Positions 7,634 to 17,200 of a DNA stretch of 50,620 bases are shown here, one piece after another. This stretch comes from an uncultured Clostridia bacterium (GTDB lineage Bacteria; Bacillota; Clostridia; Oscillospirales; Ruminococcaceae). The notes under the pieces were generated by a model. The model saw only the letters and a list, made by a program, of their open reading frames with translations, was not told the origin of the DNA and did not search any database. Numbering within the stretch: the first letter of the stretch is position 1; every line of letters begins with the position of its first letter. The stretch is from NCBI GenBank assembly GCA_947625735.1, contig CANQPL010000019.1, positions 1 through 50,620 of the forward strand. The letters run 5' to 3'. A program made the translations under genes and the position numbers.

Positions 7634-10498
7634 ATGAAACGACTAACAGCATTTCTGACAGCAGTGGTCATGTGTCTGTTTCAACTAACACCATTAAGTA
7701 TGATTAGTATGATGGTGTATGCTGAAACAGCACCTGTACCGTTGAAGACGACAATCACAAGCGGAGCGATTTCAGGACCCGGTGATGAGGTAACAGCAGT
7801 CATATCTCTGGGTCAGATGAGAAATCTGTGGACAATAAGCCTTAACATTACATATGACGCAAATGTAATGACTCTGAAAACAGAAAACATTAAACCTCTG
7901 GGATATCTGAAAGCTAATCAGGCAGGCGTGGTTATCCCCGCACAGACAAAGATCGATCAGTATGAAAGCGGTACAGCAGATGCTGTAAAGGTATCGTATG
8001 CTGATGAAGGCAATGCGGTTATCACAGGAGATCTTGTGGAACTGACCTTTACAATTAAGGATACTGTAAAAAATGGAACATACCCTATATCTGTATCCGC
8101 ATCCGAATTGTATTATCTTGAAGATGATGGCATCAATTACGGTGAGCTGACACCGGAAGCACCTGTGCCGGGCGGCGATCAAGAAGCTGAAGTGGAGATT
8201 ACAGGCGGTATAAGCACAGTTTCCACACTGAAAAAGCTTACTATTGACGGCTGCACCCTTGCCCCCGCATTCTCCTCTAATGTAACAGCTTACACAGCTA
8301 CTGTACCCTTCGGAAAGAGCGTGCCTACAATAGCTAAGGCGAATGCAGTTCCCACCGACTCCAAAGCAACAGTAGCCATTACACAGGCAACAAGCTTTGA
8401 AGAAGGCGAAAATGTTGCAACTATTGTTGTAACCGCAGCATCCGGTGATGCAGCAGACAGCACGACCTACACAATTACATTCGTTGCTCAGGAACAGACA
8501 GAAACACCCGTTATCAGTCCTTCTGATACTGTTATCAAGAGAGATACAGAGATCACTATTACGGGCAATGGCACTATCTACTACACCACAAGCGGCGCTA
8601 CACCTCAGCCCGGTGCTGACGGTACAAAGGTATACACAGGTTCCATTAAACCTGCTGATATTGTACCTCTGAATGTCAACGAGCTTACCATTACAGCAGT
8701 TGCTGTAGAAGAGGGCAAGGCAGCAAGTGAACAGGCACAGATGAAATACACACTTCCTGATGCAGATTTCACCCTCAGCGCTCTTACAGTAAACGGTGTG
8801 TCTGTAGAAGGCTTTGATCCTGCAAAATTTGAATACACCTATGAAGTATCCTATAAGGACTGGAAAGACGCTAAGGACAAGATATACACTATCGCAGCAA
8901 CTCCTAAAAATCCCGATGCTGTAGTACTTTATAGCGAAAATGATTTTGCTCTTGCAGGCGACAGCGAACAGAATACTCTTAAGGAAGCAACAGTTACCGT
9001 TACATCTGTAAACGGCGATTCGGGCGAATATAAGATCACATTCGTAGTGCTTGCGTGTGTACATGATATGGATCTTACCGATACCGTTCCCGCAGAGTGC
9101 CTGACTGCCGGCAAGGAGACCTACACCTGCACGGTTTGCGGTCATATCGAAGAAAAAGAGCTTGCGGCACTGGGTCATTCTTACAAGGAGAGCGGACATC
9201 TTGATGCTGCTTGTGAAACTGCAGGTTATGACGAATACACCTGTGAAAGATGCGGCGACACCTACAGAGAAACAATACCGGCTACCGGACATGATTGGGA
9301 CGAGGGAAAGGTTACTCTTGGCGCTTCCTGCGAAATTGACGGAAATACACATTATGTGTGCAAAAACGATCCTACTCACACCAAAGACGAGCCTAAGCCT
9401 CCTAAGACAGGACATAAGTGGGGATTCTGGACAAAGGACGAGACTCTTCCCGATACCTACTACAGAGTATGCGAAAATGACAACAACCACAGAGACGTAA
9501 AGACAGCAGCAGAAATAGATCATGAGCATAATTTCAATGGCGGAAACGTTGTTCCCGTAAAGTCACCTACCTGCTCCGAAAAGGGTCTGCAATATGTATA
9601 CTGCACATATGAAAGCTGCCCTGAATATGTGGAGGAGGAGCTGGATATGCTGCCTCATACACCCGGTGAAGCAGAGATTGTAACCGCACCTGATTGTGTA
9701 AATATCGGCAAATCTCAGGTAAAGTGTACTGTCTGCGGAAATGTTCTTGAAGAAAATGATATTCCTGCAATAGGTCACACCTATGGAGAAGCATGGGAAA
9801 GCGATGCAGCAGGACACTGGCACGTATGCAGCGTATGCGGTGAAAAATCTGCTCGCGAAGCTCATGTTGAGGACGGCGGTGTAGTTACCACACCTGCAAC
9901 ACAGGAGGCAGAGGGCGTAAGAACATATTCCTGCACCATCTGCGGCGCACAGACAAGAACCGAAACCATTGCAAAGCTCCCTGAGGAGCATACTCACACA
10001 CCCTCCACAGAGGGAGGAGTTGCTGCATGGAGCAGTGACATCAACGGACATTGGCAGGTTTGCGAGTGCGGCGAAGTGCTGAACTATTCGGCACATACTG
10101 ACCTTGTAAACGTAGTAGTTACAGAAGCAACAGCCACAACAACAGGTCTTGTTGAATCTCGCTGCAGCGTCTGCGGTTATGTTGTTGCAACTAATGTAAT
10201 TCCTGCAACCGGCAGCAACACACCCGGTCAGGATACACCCGGTCAGGATACACCCGGTCAGACCACTGATCCTGACAACAATTTTAACGAGCATGCTTTC
10301 TGGGCAGCAGTTTCCGGCACCGGAAAGACAGGCGTAAACAATGAAACACCTGCACCCAAGGTGGAAAGCGTAGAAGCAGGAGCAGGCATAACAGAGGAGA
10401 GTGCTGACACATCTGCACCTCTTGCAGTTATAGTCATTGCAGCAGTTCTTGGAACTGCGGCAGCAGCACTTACCATTAAGAGAAGAAGACAGAAGTAA
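7634..10498 (+). CDS. Membrane-anchored cohesin protein (single-cohesin scaffoldin-like)
   Basis: 954 residues. I chose the ATG at 7634 because GGAGG at 7621-7625 precedes it; the ATG at 7619 lies inside that ribosome site. The signal peptide is 1-30 (ends VYA). Residues about 34-195 fit a cohesin: GPGDEVTAVISL, a WTISLNITYD strand, ITGDLVELTFTIKD and a closing EITGG. Two cadherin-like beta-sandwiches (about 198-290, 375-470) flank a CHB_HEX_C-like module (about 295-370). A Cys-rich stalk (about 474-865) has about ten C-x-x-C-G-type modules, often with IPAxGH. A PGQDTPGQ linker leads to one membrane helix (about 928-948) and a basic KRRRQK end. I see no LPxTG, so anchoring is by membrane insertion. 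It is the only cohesin candidate in the window and lies among eight dockerin genes, so it is their likely surface receptor. The cohesin call is by pattern and needs structural support. Confidence 0.8.
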   Translation: MKRLTAFLTAVVMCLFQLTPLSMISMMVYAETAPVPLKTTITSGAISGPGDEVTAVISLGQMRNLWTISLNITYDANVMTLKTENIKPLGYLKANQAGVVIPAQTKIDQYESGTADAVKVSYADEGNAVITGDLVELTFTIKDTVKNGTYPISVSASELYYLEDDGINYGELTPEAPVPGGDQEAEVEITGGISTVSTLKKLTIDGCTLAPAFSSNVTAYTATVPFGKSVPTIAKANAVPTDSKATVAITQATSFEEGENVATIVVTAASGDAADSTTYTITFVAQEQTETPVISPSDTVIKRDTEITITGNGTIYYTTSGATPQPGADGTKVYTGSIKPADIVPLNVNELTITAVAVEEGKAASEQAQMKYTLPDADFTLSALTVNGVSVEGFDPAKFEYTYEVSYKDWKDAKDKIYTIAATPKNPDAVVLYSENDFALAGDSEQNTLKEATVTVTSVNGDSGEYKITFVVLACVHDMDLTDTVPAECLTAGKETYTCTVCGHIEEKELAALGHSYKESGHLDAACETAGYDEYTCERCGDTYRETIPATGHDWDEGKVTLGASCEIDGNTHYVCKNDPTHTKDEPKPPKTGHKWGFWTKDETLPDTYYRVCENDNNHRDVKTAAEIDHEHNFNGGNVVPVKSPTCSEKGLQYVYCTYESCPEYVEEELDMLPHTPGEAEIVTAPDCVNIGKSQVKCTVCGNVLEENDIPAIGHTYGEAWESDAAGHWHVCSVCGEKSAREAHVEDGGVVTTPATQEAEGVRTYSCTICGAQTRTETIAKLPEEHTHTPSTEGGVAAWSSDINGHWQVCECGEVLNYSAHTDLVNVVVTEATATTTGLVESRCSVCGYVVATNVIPATGSNTPGQDTPGQDTPGQTTDPDNNFNEHAFWAAVSGTGKTGVNNETPAPKVESVEAGAGITEESADTSAPLAVIVIAAVLGTAAAALTIKRRRQK

Positions 10499-10521
10499 AT
10501 ATCAGGTTATCTCCTTAAAGC

Positions 10522-10555
10522 AAATGCCGGAATCTGTATTTTGATTTCGGCATTT
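10522..10555 (+). terminator. Rho-independent terminator after the scaffoldin gene
   Basis: A 13-bp stem (AAATGCCGGAATC pairs with GATTTCGGCATTT, one G-T pair) with an 8-nt loop begins 24 bp after the stop, followed by a T-rich tail (GTTGTATATTTGTTT). It probably ends the first transcription unit. Confidence 0.65.
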
Positions 10556-10570
10556 GTTGTATATTTGTTT

Positions 10571-10692
10571 CAGGTCAGTAATATAAGGATAATGACCTGA
10601 TATCAGATCGCAGGCGGGTAAATATCGGACGGAGAGATATTTTCTGCTCTTTGCCGCAGCAAAAGTCTGTGATCTGATATAAAGTCATTATC
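10571..10692 (+). other. Structured intergenic element, possible leader RNA
   Basis: This lies in the 268-bp gap before the LRR-dockerin gene at 10767. Arms 10588-10615 and 10665-10692 are 28-nt inverted repeats with 24 of 28 positions complementary. They enclose smaller hairpins, for example AATATC with GATATT. A competing short hairpin (CAGGTCA 10571-10577 with TGACCTG 10593-10599) uses part of the left arm, so the two folds exclude each other. This resembles a leader or switch, but no known riboswitch family is recognised and no clear promoter is seen. Confidence 0.45.
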
Positions 10693-10766
10693 TGCATTGG
10701 CTTTGATATGTAGGTTTAGTTATGAACTGTAAGATTAACACAGAAAATATTTTTTGAAAGGAAAGA

Positions 10767-13700
10767 ATGAATATGAGAAAAAGAGCAGTAAAAAGGATAG
10801 CGGCACTTTGTACGGCACTGCTGCTGTCTGTCGGTACTCTCGGGGCTTTTCCGGAGGAGTATTTTCCCCGGATATCCCTGCCGGCAGCGGCAGCGGAAAC
10901 CATTGTTGCTTCGGGAAAATGCGGTGAAAATGTGAATTGGGAGCTGGACGATAAAGGTGTACTGACTATAAGCGGTACGGGGGATATGTACGATCATATT
11001 AGCTTTAGATATTGTCAATTTATTCTTTATGAAAATGAGATTACGTCTGTAAAAATTGAATACGGTGTGACATCAATAGGTGATTATACTTTTTGTCTTC
11101 CTAATTTGCAGTCTGTCAGCATTCCTGATAGTGTGGTATCTATTGGATATGGTGCATTTGAGGGCTGTGACACTTTGGAAAGTATTGTGCTACCGAATAG
11201 TTTAAAATCAATCGAGGGGACAGCTTTTAGGTTTTGTGATTCTCTTCAGTCAATAAATATTCCTGACGGTATTACATCGATTGAACCCTTTACTTTTAGT
11301 TTCAGTGAATCTCTTACATCAATCGTTATTCCGGATAGTGTAAAATCAATCGGACAGGGGGCTTTTGGGTTTTGTGAATCTCTTCAATCAATAAATATCC
11401 CAGACAGCGTTACAGAAATCGGAACTGATGCTTTTGCCCATGGTCCCAAGCTTACTCACATTCACATTCCGGCAGACAAGACCTATAAGGATTATGCAGG
11501 AAAGGGTGAATTGCCGGCAGACAAAAACTGTTACTATCCCGGCGGCTGCAAGGACAGTAAATGTGTACTTAAAGGGAACATTCCCATTGACGATGAGCAT
11601 TTTCCCGATAAAGAATTTCAGCAGTACATTCTTGAGACAATAGACACTGACAATGATGAATTCCTGTCGAAAAAAGAGATACAGGTCACTTCGTTAATGG
11701 ATATTTCTCAGAAGGGAATAACTGATCTGACAGGTATCGAATATTTTTCCGATCTGCTCACTTTAGATTGCAGTCAGAATTACCTTAAAAGTCTTGACCT
11801 GAGTAAAAATAAAAAGATCATGGATCTGGACTGCAGCTTTAACGAGATAACGTCCCTGACCTTTGGAGAAGACAGTCAGCTTGAAAAGCTTGTCTGCAAT
11901 TACAATAATCTGCCCTGTCTGGATCTTAGCAATTGTTCCGGTATCAAACAGATAAAAGCAACCGAAAACCAGTTTATCACCGACTTTAACACGACCGAGG
12001 AAAATATAATGTCACAGCTTCGCCGTGTGGGATTTGATCCGGCTAAGGTGGTCGGCTGGAAAAATGCCGTCCATGACTATGCATCGGACAGGCTTATATA
12101 TACACCCGGTGATCCCATTTTATACAGTTACAACTGCGGCAAGGGATTTGTGGTTGAATTTTCCATTGTTGTCAACGGTGATACCGCTGATTCTATCGTG
12201 AAAAAAGAATATGTCAAGCAGCATATTCAGAGTGCTATATTGAAGCAATGGGAAAGCATTAATGCCCCTGTAGAACGTCTGGAAGCCTATGACAACATCT
12301 TAACAAACGTGGCAAACGGCACATGGAGCCGTATAAAAAATATCAAAACGGTGGTGGATATTGATTTAGGAGGAGCATTGGACGAGATCACTAAAAATGA
12401 TTATGTTCTGATACTCCAAGATGTTTTTATGTCGGAAATAGGTGTTGAAACTGCTGAAAAATGCCTAAGTGACAGTATTACCAAGGGAATTTCCGAGTTT
12501 ATTTCCGCTGTTTCAAGTGCAAACAGCAAACTGATAGTTATTTCCGATAAGGATCAGGACGAGCTTGATATTCTGCAGGGACAACTCAAATCTTCAATGA
12601 ATGCCAACATCGTTACAAACTATATAGATAAACTTGCGGATATATATGCAAAGAATAATGTGGACATAAAAGATGCCAAATCGGTATTTATGGATAATTT
12701 GAAATATGGCGGAGAAATCCTCGGCACCTGTTCGGAGATCATCGGAGAGGTCAATGATATTTCAGAAATGCTTCAGATTGTTGCAATTGGGTACTTCTAT
12801 CAGAATGCAGATGATGATTTTATCGAGCTTTTAGATGATATCGACACTGCAGCATGGGAAGAAAATTCCAAAGAGTGTAAAAAGCTGCGCGATGCCATTG
12901 CACAATTTAAAGCCTATCACTATGATTATCTGCAAACGGCAATTAAGGAGATAAAAAAAACCGGTACTATTGAAGCACTTACACTGATATTCAATCACAG
13001 TAAGGATATTTATGGAATAAGTTTTACAAAAAGCATTACAGACTGTATCGCTAAAAAGATCGAAAAATGCTGCGCAAGTGCGGGTACGGAATCAGCAAAA
13101 GCAATCAGCAGCAATATTATGTACATCTATACAGCTATCAAAACAGGTGTGGATTTAGGTGTTGCGGCAAGTGATTTTATGTTCGGCATTTCCGACATGG
13201 AAAGCAAGGTAACAAAAATGTACGAATACGGAGTATTCGAGAAAATTGTCATTTCCATTCTTGACGAAAGATCAGAAAGCTTTTTAAATTCCATAACCTC
13301 CGGTGAGTCAATAGATAATCAGTATGAAAAGGCTCGGAAGTACGATCAGGCTTTTACGGTATACCGCACGCTGGAGATAGACGGAAGTAAAAATCTTTCA
13401 GAATTTTATGAGACATTTATATCTGAGGGAGTGAAGGGTACTATCAAAGACGCAATATCCGAATCATTGCTTACGGCATTGCTGACGCCGGCAGTTTCAC
13501 TTCCTTATCAGATCTGGTGCGATAAAATGTCAGCACAGTATACCAAGCAAAAAGCACAGATGGATGAATATGTAAAAGGTATGGAGCTGGGATTGTTCTG
13601 CCATTTTGATTGGACAATCATGCCCGAAGATTATGAGGGCGTTGCAGAAGATTATGATTACTGGAAATCGGTAGTTGTAAGCTGCCCTGTAAAGCTTACG

Positions 13701-14195
13701 GTGTATGATGATAAGGGAGAGCTTGTGGGCAGCGTATCATCTGCCGGAGTAGAAATTGTAAATGAAGATTTCAGGTATTATCTGTATTATCTGGAAAACA
13801 GCGATTCTTGCGTTGCAGTGGTGCCGGAAAGCTTTACTGTAAATATTTCCGGTACGGATACCGGCACTATGGACGTAATCGGCGGACACTTTGAAAAAGA
13901 CAATATGGACTATTTTGACAGTATCGAAGATGTTGCTATTGACAGCAGTTATTCCTCTGAGGTAACAGTGACAGAGGAAAAGGTCACACTGGAAAATAGT
14001 GCTTTAAAAGGTGACGTAAACAGAGACGGAGCAATAAACATTCTTGACCTTGCCACCATGCGCAGACATCTTGCAGGAAACCCGACAGAGATAGACGAGC
14101 AAGCGGCAGATCTTGACGGAAACGGCGACATAACTATTCTTGACCTTGCAATACTGCGACGTTATCTTGCGGGGAATGAAGAAGTATTAAAATAA
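10767..14195 (+). CDS. Secreted BspA/LRR protein with helical central domain and dockerin
   Basis: 1142 residues. The ATG at 10767 follows AAAGGA; an ATG six bases later is equally possible. A signal peptide (about 1-45) is followed by BspA-type LRR_5 repeats (about 90-240). A module with an EF-hand-like loop (DTDNDEFLSKKE, about 290-303) and a few Cys-bearing LRRs follow (about 310-410). Residues about 470-940 are a long predominantly helical region that I do not recognise. A beta-rich module follows (about 960-1070, with CPVKLTVYDDKG and SGTDTGTMDV), also found before the dockerin of the 19770 gene. The dockerin is at 1079-1142. This opens the second half of the locus; the following start is only 18 bp away, so translation is probably coupled. 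The helical region is the unusual part and may hold a distinct function. Confidence 0.9.
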   Translation: MNMRKRAVKRIAALCTALLLSVGTLGAFPEEYFPRISLPAAAAETIVASGKCGENVNWELDDKGVLTISGTGDMYDHISFRYCQFILYENEITSVKIEYGVTSIGDYTFCLPNLQSVSIPDSVVSIGYGAFEGCDTLESIVLPNSLKSIEGTAFRFCDSLQSINIPDGITSIEPFTFSFSESLTSIVIPDSVKSIGQGAFGFCESLQSINIPDSVTEIGTDAFAHGPKLTHIHIPADKTYKDYAGKGELPADKNCYYPGGCKDSKCVLKGNIPIDDEHFPDKEFQQYILETIDTDNDEFLSKKEIQVTSLMDISQKGITDLTGIEYFSDLLTLDCSQNYLKSLDLSKNKKIMDLDCSFNEITSLTFGEDSQLEKLVCNYNNLPCLDLSNCSGIKQIKATENQFITDFNTTEENIMSQLRRVGFDPAKVVGWKNAVHDYASDRLIYTPGDPILYSYNCGKGFVVEFSIVVNGDTADSIVKKEYVKQHIQSAILKQWESINAPVERLEAYDNILTNVANGTWSRIKNIKTVVDIDLGGALDEITKNDYVLILQDVFMSEIGVETAEKCLSDSITKGISEFISAVSSANSKLIVISDKDQDELDILQGQLKSSMNANIVTNYIDKLADIYAKNNVDIKDAKSVFMDNLKYGGEILGTCSEIIGEVNDISEMLQIVAIGYFYQNADDDFIELLDDIDTAAWEENSKECKKLRDAIAQFKAYHYDYLQTAIKEIKKTGTIEALTLIFNHSKDIYGISFTKSITDCIAKKIEKCCASAGTESAKAISSNIMYIYTAIKTGVDLGVAASDFMFGISDMESKVTKMYEYGVFEKIVISILDERSESFLNSITSGESIDNQYEKARKYDQAFTVYRTLEIDGSKNLSEFYETFISEGVKGTIKDAISESLLTALLTPAVSLPYQIWCDKMSAQYTKQKAQMDEYVKGMELGLFCHFDWTIMPEDYEGVAEDYDYWKSVVVSCPVKLTVYDDKGELVGSVSSAGVEIVNEDFRYYLYYLENSDSCVAVVPESFTVNISGTDTGTMDVIGGHFEKDNMDYFDSIEDVAIDSSYSSEVTVTEEKVTLENSALKGDVNRDGAINILDLATMRRHLAGNPTEIDEQAADLDGNGDITILDLAILRRYLAGNEEVLK

Positions 14196-14213
14196 TTTTT
14201 GGAGGACTGTAAA

Positions 14214-17200
14214 ATGAAAATGAAAAAACTATTATCTATGGTAACGGCAGTTGTTCTGTCCGTTACCATTAGTGCGGAGGTTTTCGCTGTTGACGCACCG
14301 GGCAGTAACGGAAACAGTCAGACCTCAATCTCAAACGAAATGCAGGTTACCGGAACAAACTCTTTCGGAAATATGCTTGCACAGGAGATAAATGCAAAAG
14401 AAAATGAACAGCTTGAAAATAACGGTTACAACGTTTTTTCCGTTGAGGTAACAGGACAGACGGCAGAGGTAGAACTGCAAACCCTTAAAAACAGCACTGT
14501 TGTTGTGGGCGTTTACACAGAGGACGGCAGCACACTTCTGCAAACTGCCAATGCCGCTGTGACACCCGATGATGAGACGGTCAAGGTTACTTTTGCACAG
14601 ACGCTCCCTGAGTATTTCTACATAAAAGCATATCTCATCAACAGCGAAAATATGCGTCCCTTGTGTACGGTGTATGAGTGTCCCAATTACACAAAGGAAA
14701 TGCAGGAATTTTTCAAAAAGACAACTGCGGATTTTCCTGCGGACAGAGTGCTGAATCTGGATAACGACACTACAAATAATTTTGCGGTGTACGGTGATGA
14801 TGTAAAGGTCATTCCCCGAAAATCCGGTGTGAATACCCTTGTTTCCTCAGGAAACGGCAGATATGTTTTCGGAAATGCGGACGAAAATCTTACATCTCTT
14901 GCAGCGGGGGACATTTTCGCATATAAGTATGATGATGAAAATGTGATTATTGCAGCGGTAAAGACTATCAGCGAAAAGGACGGCACGGTTACAATTACAG
15001 AAGCGGAAGATGCTTCTATGGAAGATGTGTTTGACTATTTAAAAATCGACGTAGAAGCGAGCATGGAAGATGTTACTGTGGATACGTCCGGTCTGGACGA
15101 AGGTGTGGTTTACGAGGGTCTGGTAACCAACGAAGAATCAGAGAATCAGGCAAAAGGTATTGCAACTGTAGCACTTGCTGAAGATGATATAAAACAAAAA
15201 CATTCAGCAAAATTTGCCTTTTTAGATAAAAAAATCGAAACTGAAAATGTTAAGGTTAGCCTTTCAGGAGAAATTGGTCTGGCACTCACGCCGTCTCTGA
15301 AATATTACATTGATCTGGACTACCAGTATATAGAACTTTCTATTGAATTAGAAGCAAAAGTGGAATTAAGCCTGACCGGAGAGGTTACCGGAAAAATACC
15401 CCTCGGGGATTTCTCGTATAAGGGTATTCCCGGACTTTCCATAGGCATAAAACCGTCTATTGTCTTAGAACTGTCTGTTGCTTATACTGTAGACGGAACA
15501 GTTACCGGTTCGATAGGTGTTCGTGCAGAACACAACAAGGGTTCTCAGGTGAAAATAGAGAATATCAGCAAAAAATTTGAGTTTGACGCAGAATTAAAAG
15601 TAGAGGGAACTATATTTGTTGGATTTTCTCTGGAACCGAATATTGAAGTTATAGATGACAATATAGCGGAGATGAAATTTACTGCCAAAACGGGTGTTGA
15701 AATAAAAGGAACACTGCCCATACTGACAACCGATAAGGACGAAAATGACGGAGATAAGGAGCATTTGTGCCGTGCGTGCATTGACGGTGAGGTATCATGG
15801 AAGTTTACAATTTCTTTCTCAGCGTCTCTTCTGAAGCTCCCTGAGCTTACGTTTAAAATAGATTTGTTAGATAAGAAGGTGCCGCTGCCTGCGCTGGATT
15901 TCTACTATTCCGTTGATTATAATGATTTTGGCTTGGGCGAGTGTCCGCACAACAAATATAAGGTTACGCTGCTTGTCTTTACAGAAAGCTATTCGCCGGT
16001 GGCAAATGCGCAGATAACGATTTCCTCTCTTACTTCCAAACAGGAGCTGGTAACAGATGAAAAGGGAAGTGCAGTTGTTATGCTGGAGGATAACACATAT
16101 GAGGTGTTTGTCACAGGCGAAGGCTATAAAAGAGTTAAAAAAGGAATAACTGTTGACGGCAAGCCTACCTCTCTGGTAGTTACATTGAAGCCCGACACCG
16201 AAAGCGGCAATACAAAACCCGATACCGGCAATAACGGAAATATCGGCTTTGTTCCTGTGCCGTCTGCGGATAATAACAGCGATATAGTCAACAGCAATAC
16301 TCCGACAATAACACAAGGGGTAAAGCAGGTAAGTCTTGGATATGATCACAGTGCAGCAATTACAGTAAATGGCGATCTTTATACTTGGGGGTTGAATAGT
16401 ACTGGTGAGCTTGGGGACGGAACAACGAAAAGTAGTTCTGTGCCTAAAAAAGTAATGAGCGATGTTGCTTCGGTAAGCCTTGGTAGGTGGTATAGTGCAG
16501 TAATAACAACAAATGGTGATCTTTATACTTGGGGAGATAATCGTTGGGGTCAGCTTGGAGACGGAACAAGCGATGACGATGATCACCCACACCCTAAAAA
16601 AATAATGAGCAATGTTGCTTCTGTAAGTCTTGGTTGGGATCATAGTGCAGCAATAACAACAAATGGTGATCTTTATACTTGGGGAATGAATCATCATAGT
16701 CAGCTTGGAAACGGAACATATACTGAATATAGCGTTGCAAATCCAACACCCCAAAAAATAATGAGCAATGTTGCTTCTGTAAGTCTTGGAAATGGTTTTA
16801 GTGCAGCAATAACAACAAATGGTGATCTTTATACTTGGGGATGTAGGTATGATGGTCAGCTTGGTTATGGGGCAAAAAACTATAATAATAGAGTACCTAA
16901 TAAAATAATGAGCAATGTAGCTTCTGTAAGTCTTGGAGGTGAGTTTAGTGCAGCAATAACAACAAATGGTGATCTTTATATTTGGGGTGATGCTTATCTT
17001 GGGGACGGAACAACGAAAAGTAGTTCTGTACCAAAAAAAATAATGAGTAATGTTGTTTCTGTAAGCCTTGGGTGTAATCATAGTGCAGCAATCACAACAA
17101 ACGGTGATCTTTATACTTGGGGCGTGAATGAATCAGGAGAGCTTGGAGACGGAAAAGGCGGATATCAGAAAGTTGGTTTAACTCCTAATAAAATAATGAG

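Noticed and set aside
7772-9529. 585-residue antisense frame under the scaffoldin gene
   Set aside because: Low-complexity Cys/Ile-rich composition, no ribosome site, and fully inside a well-supported gene.
10200-10498. LPxTG sortase signal at the end of the scaffoldin
   Set aside because: No LPxTG-like motif precedes the membrane helix; the nearest proline-rich part is a PGQDTPGQ linker.
15867-17081. 404-residue antisense frame under the RCC1 gene
   Set aside because: Repeated ITICCYCCT-like pattern reflects the RCC1 DNA repeats read backwards.
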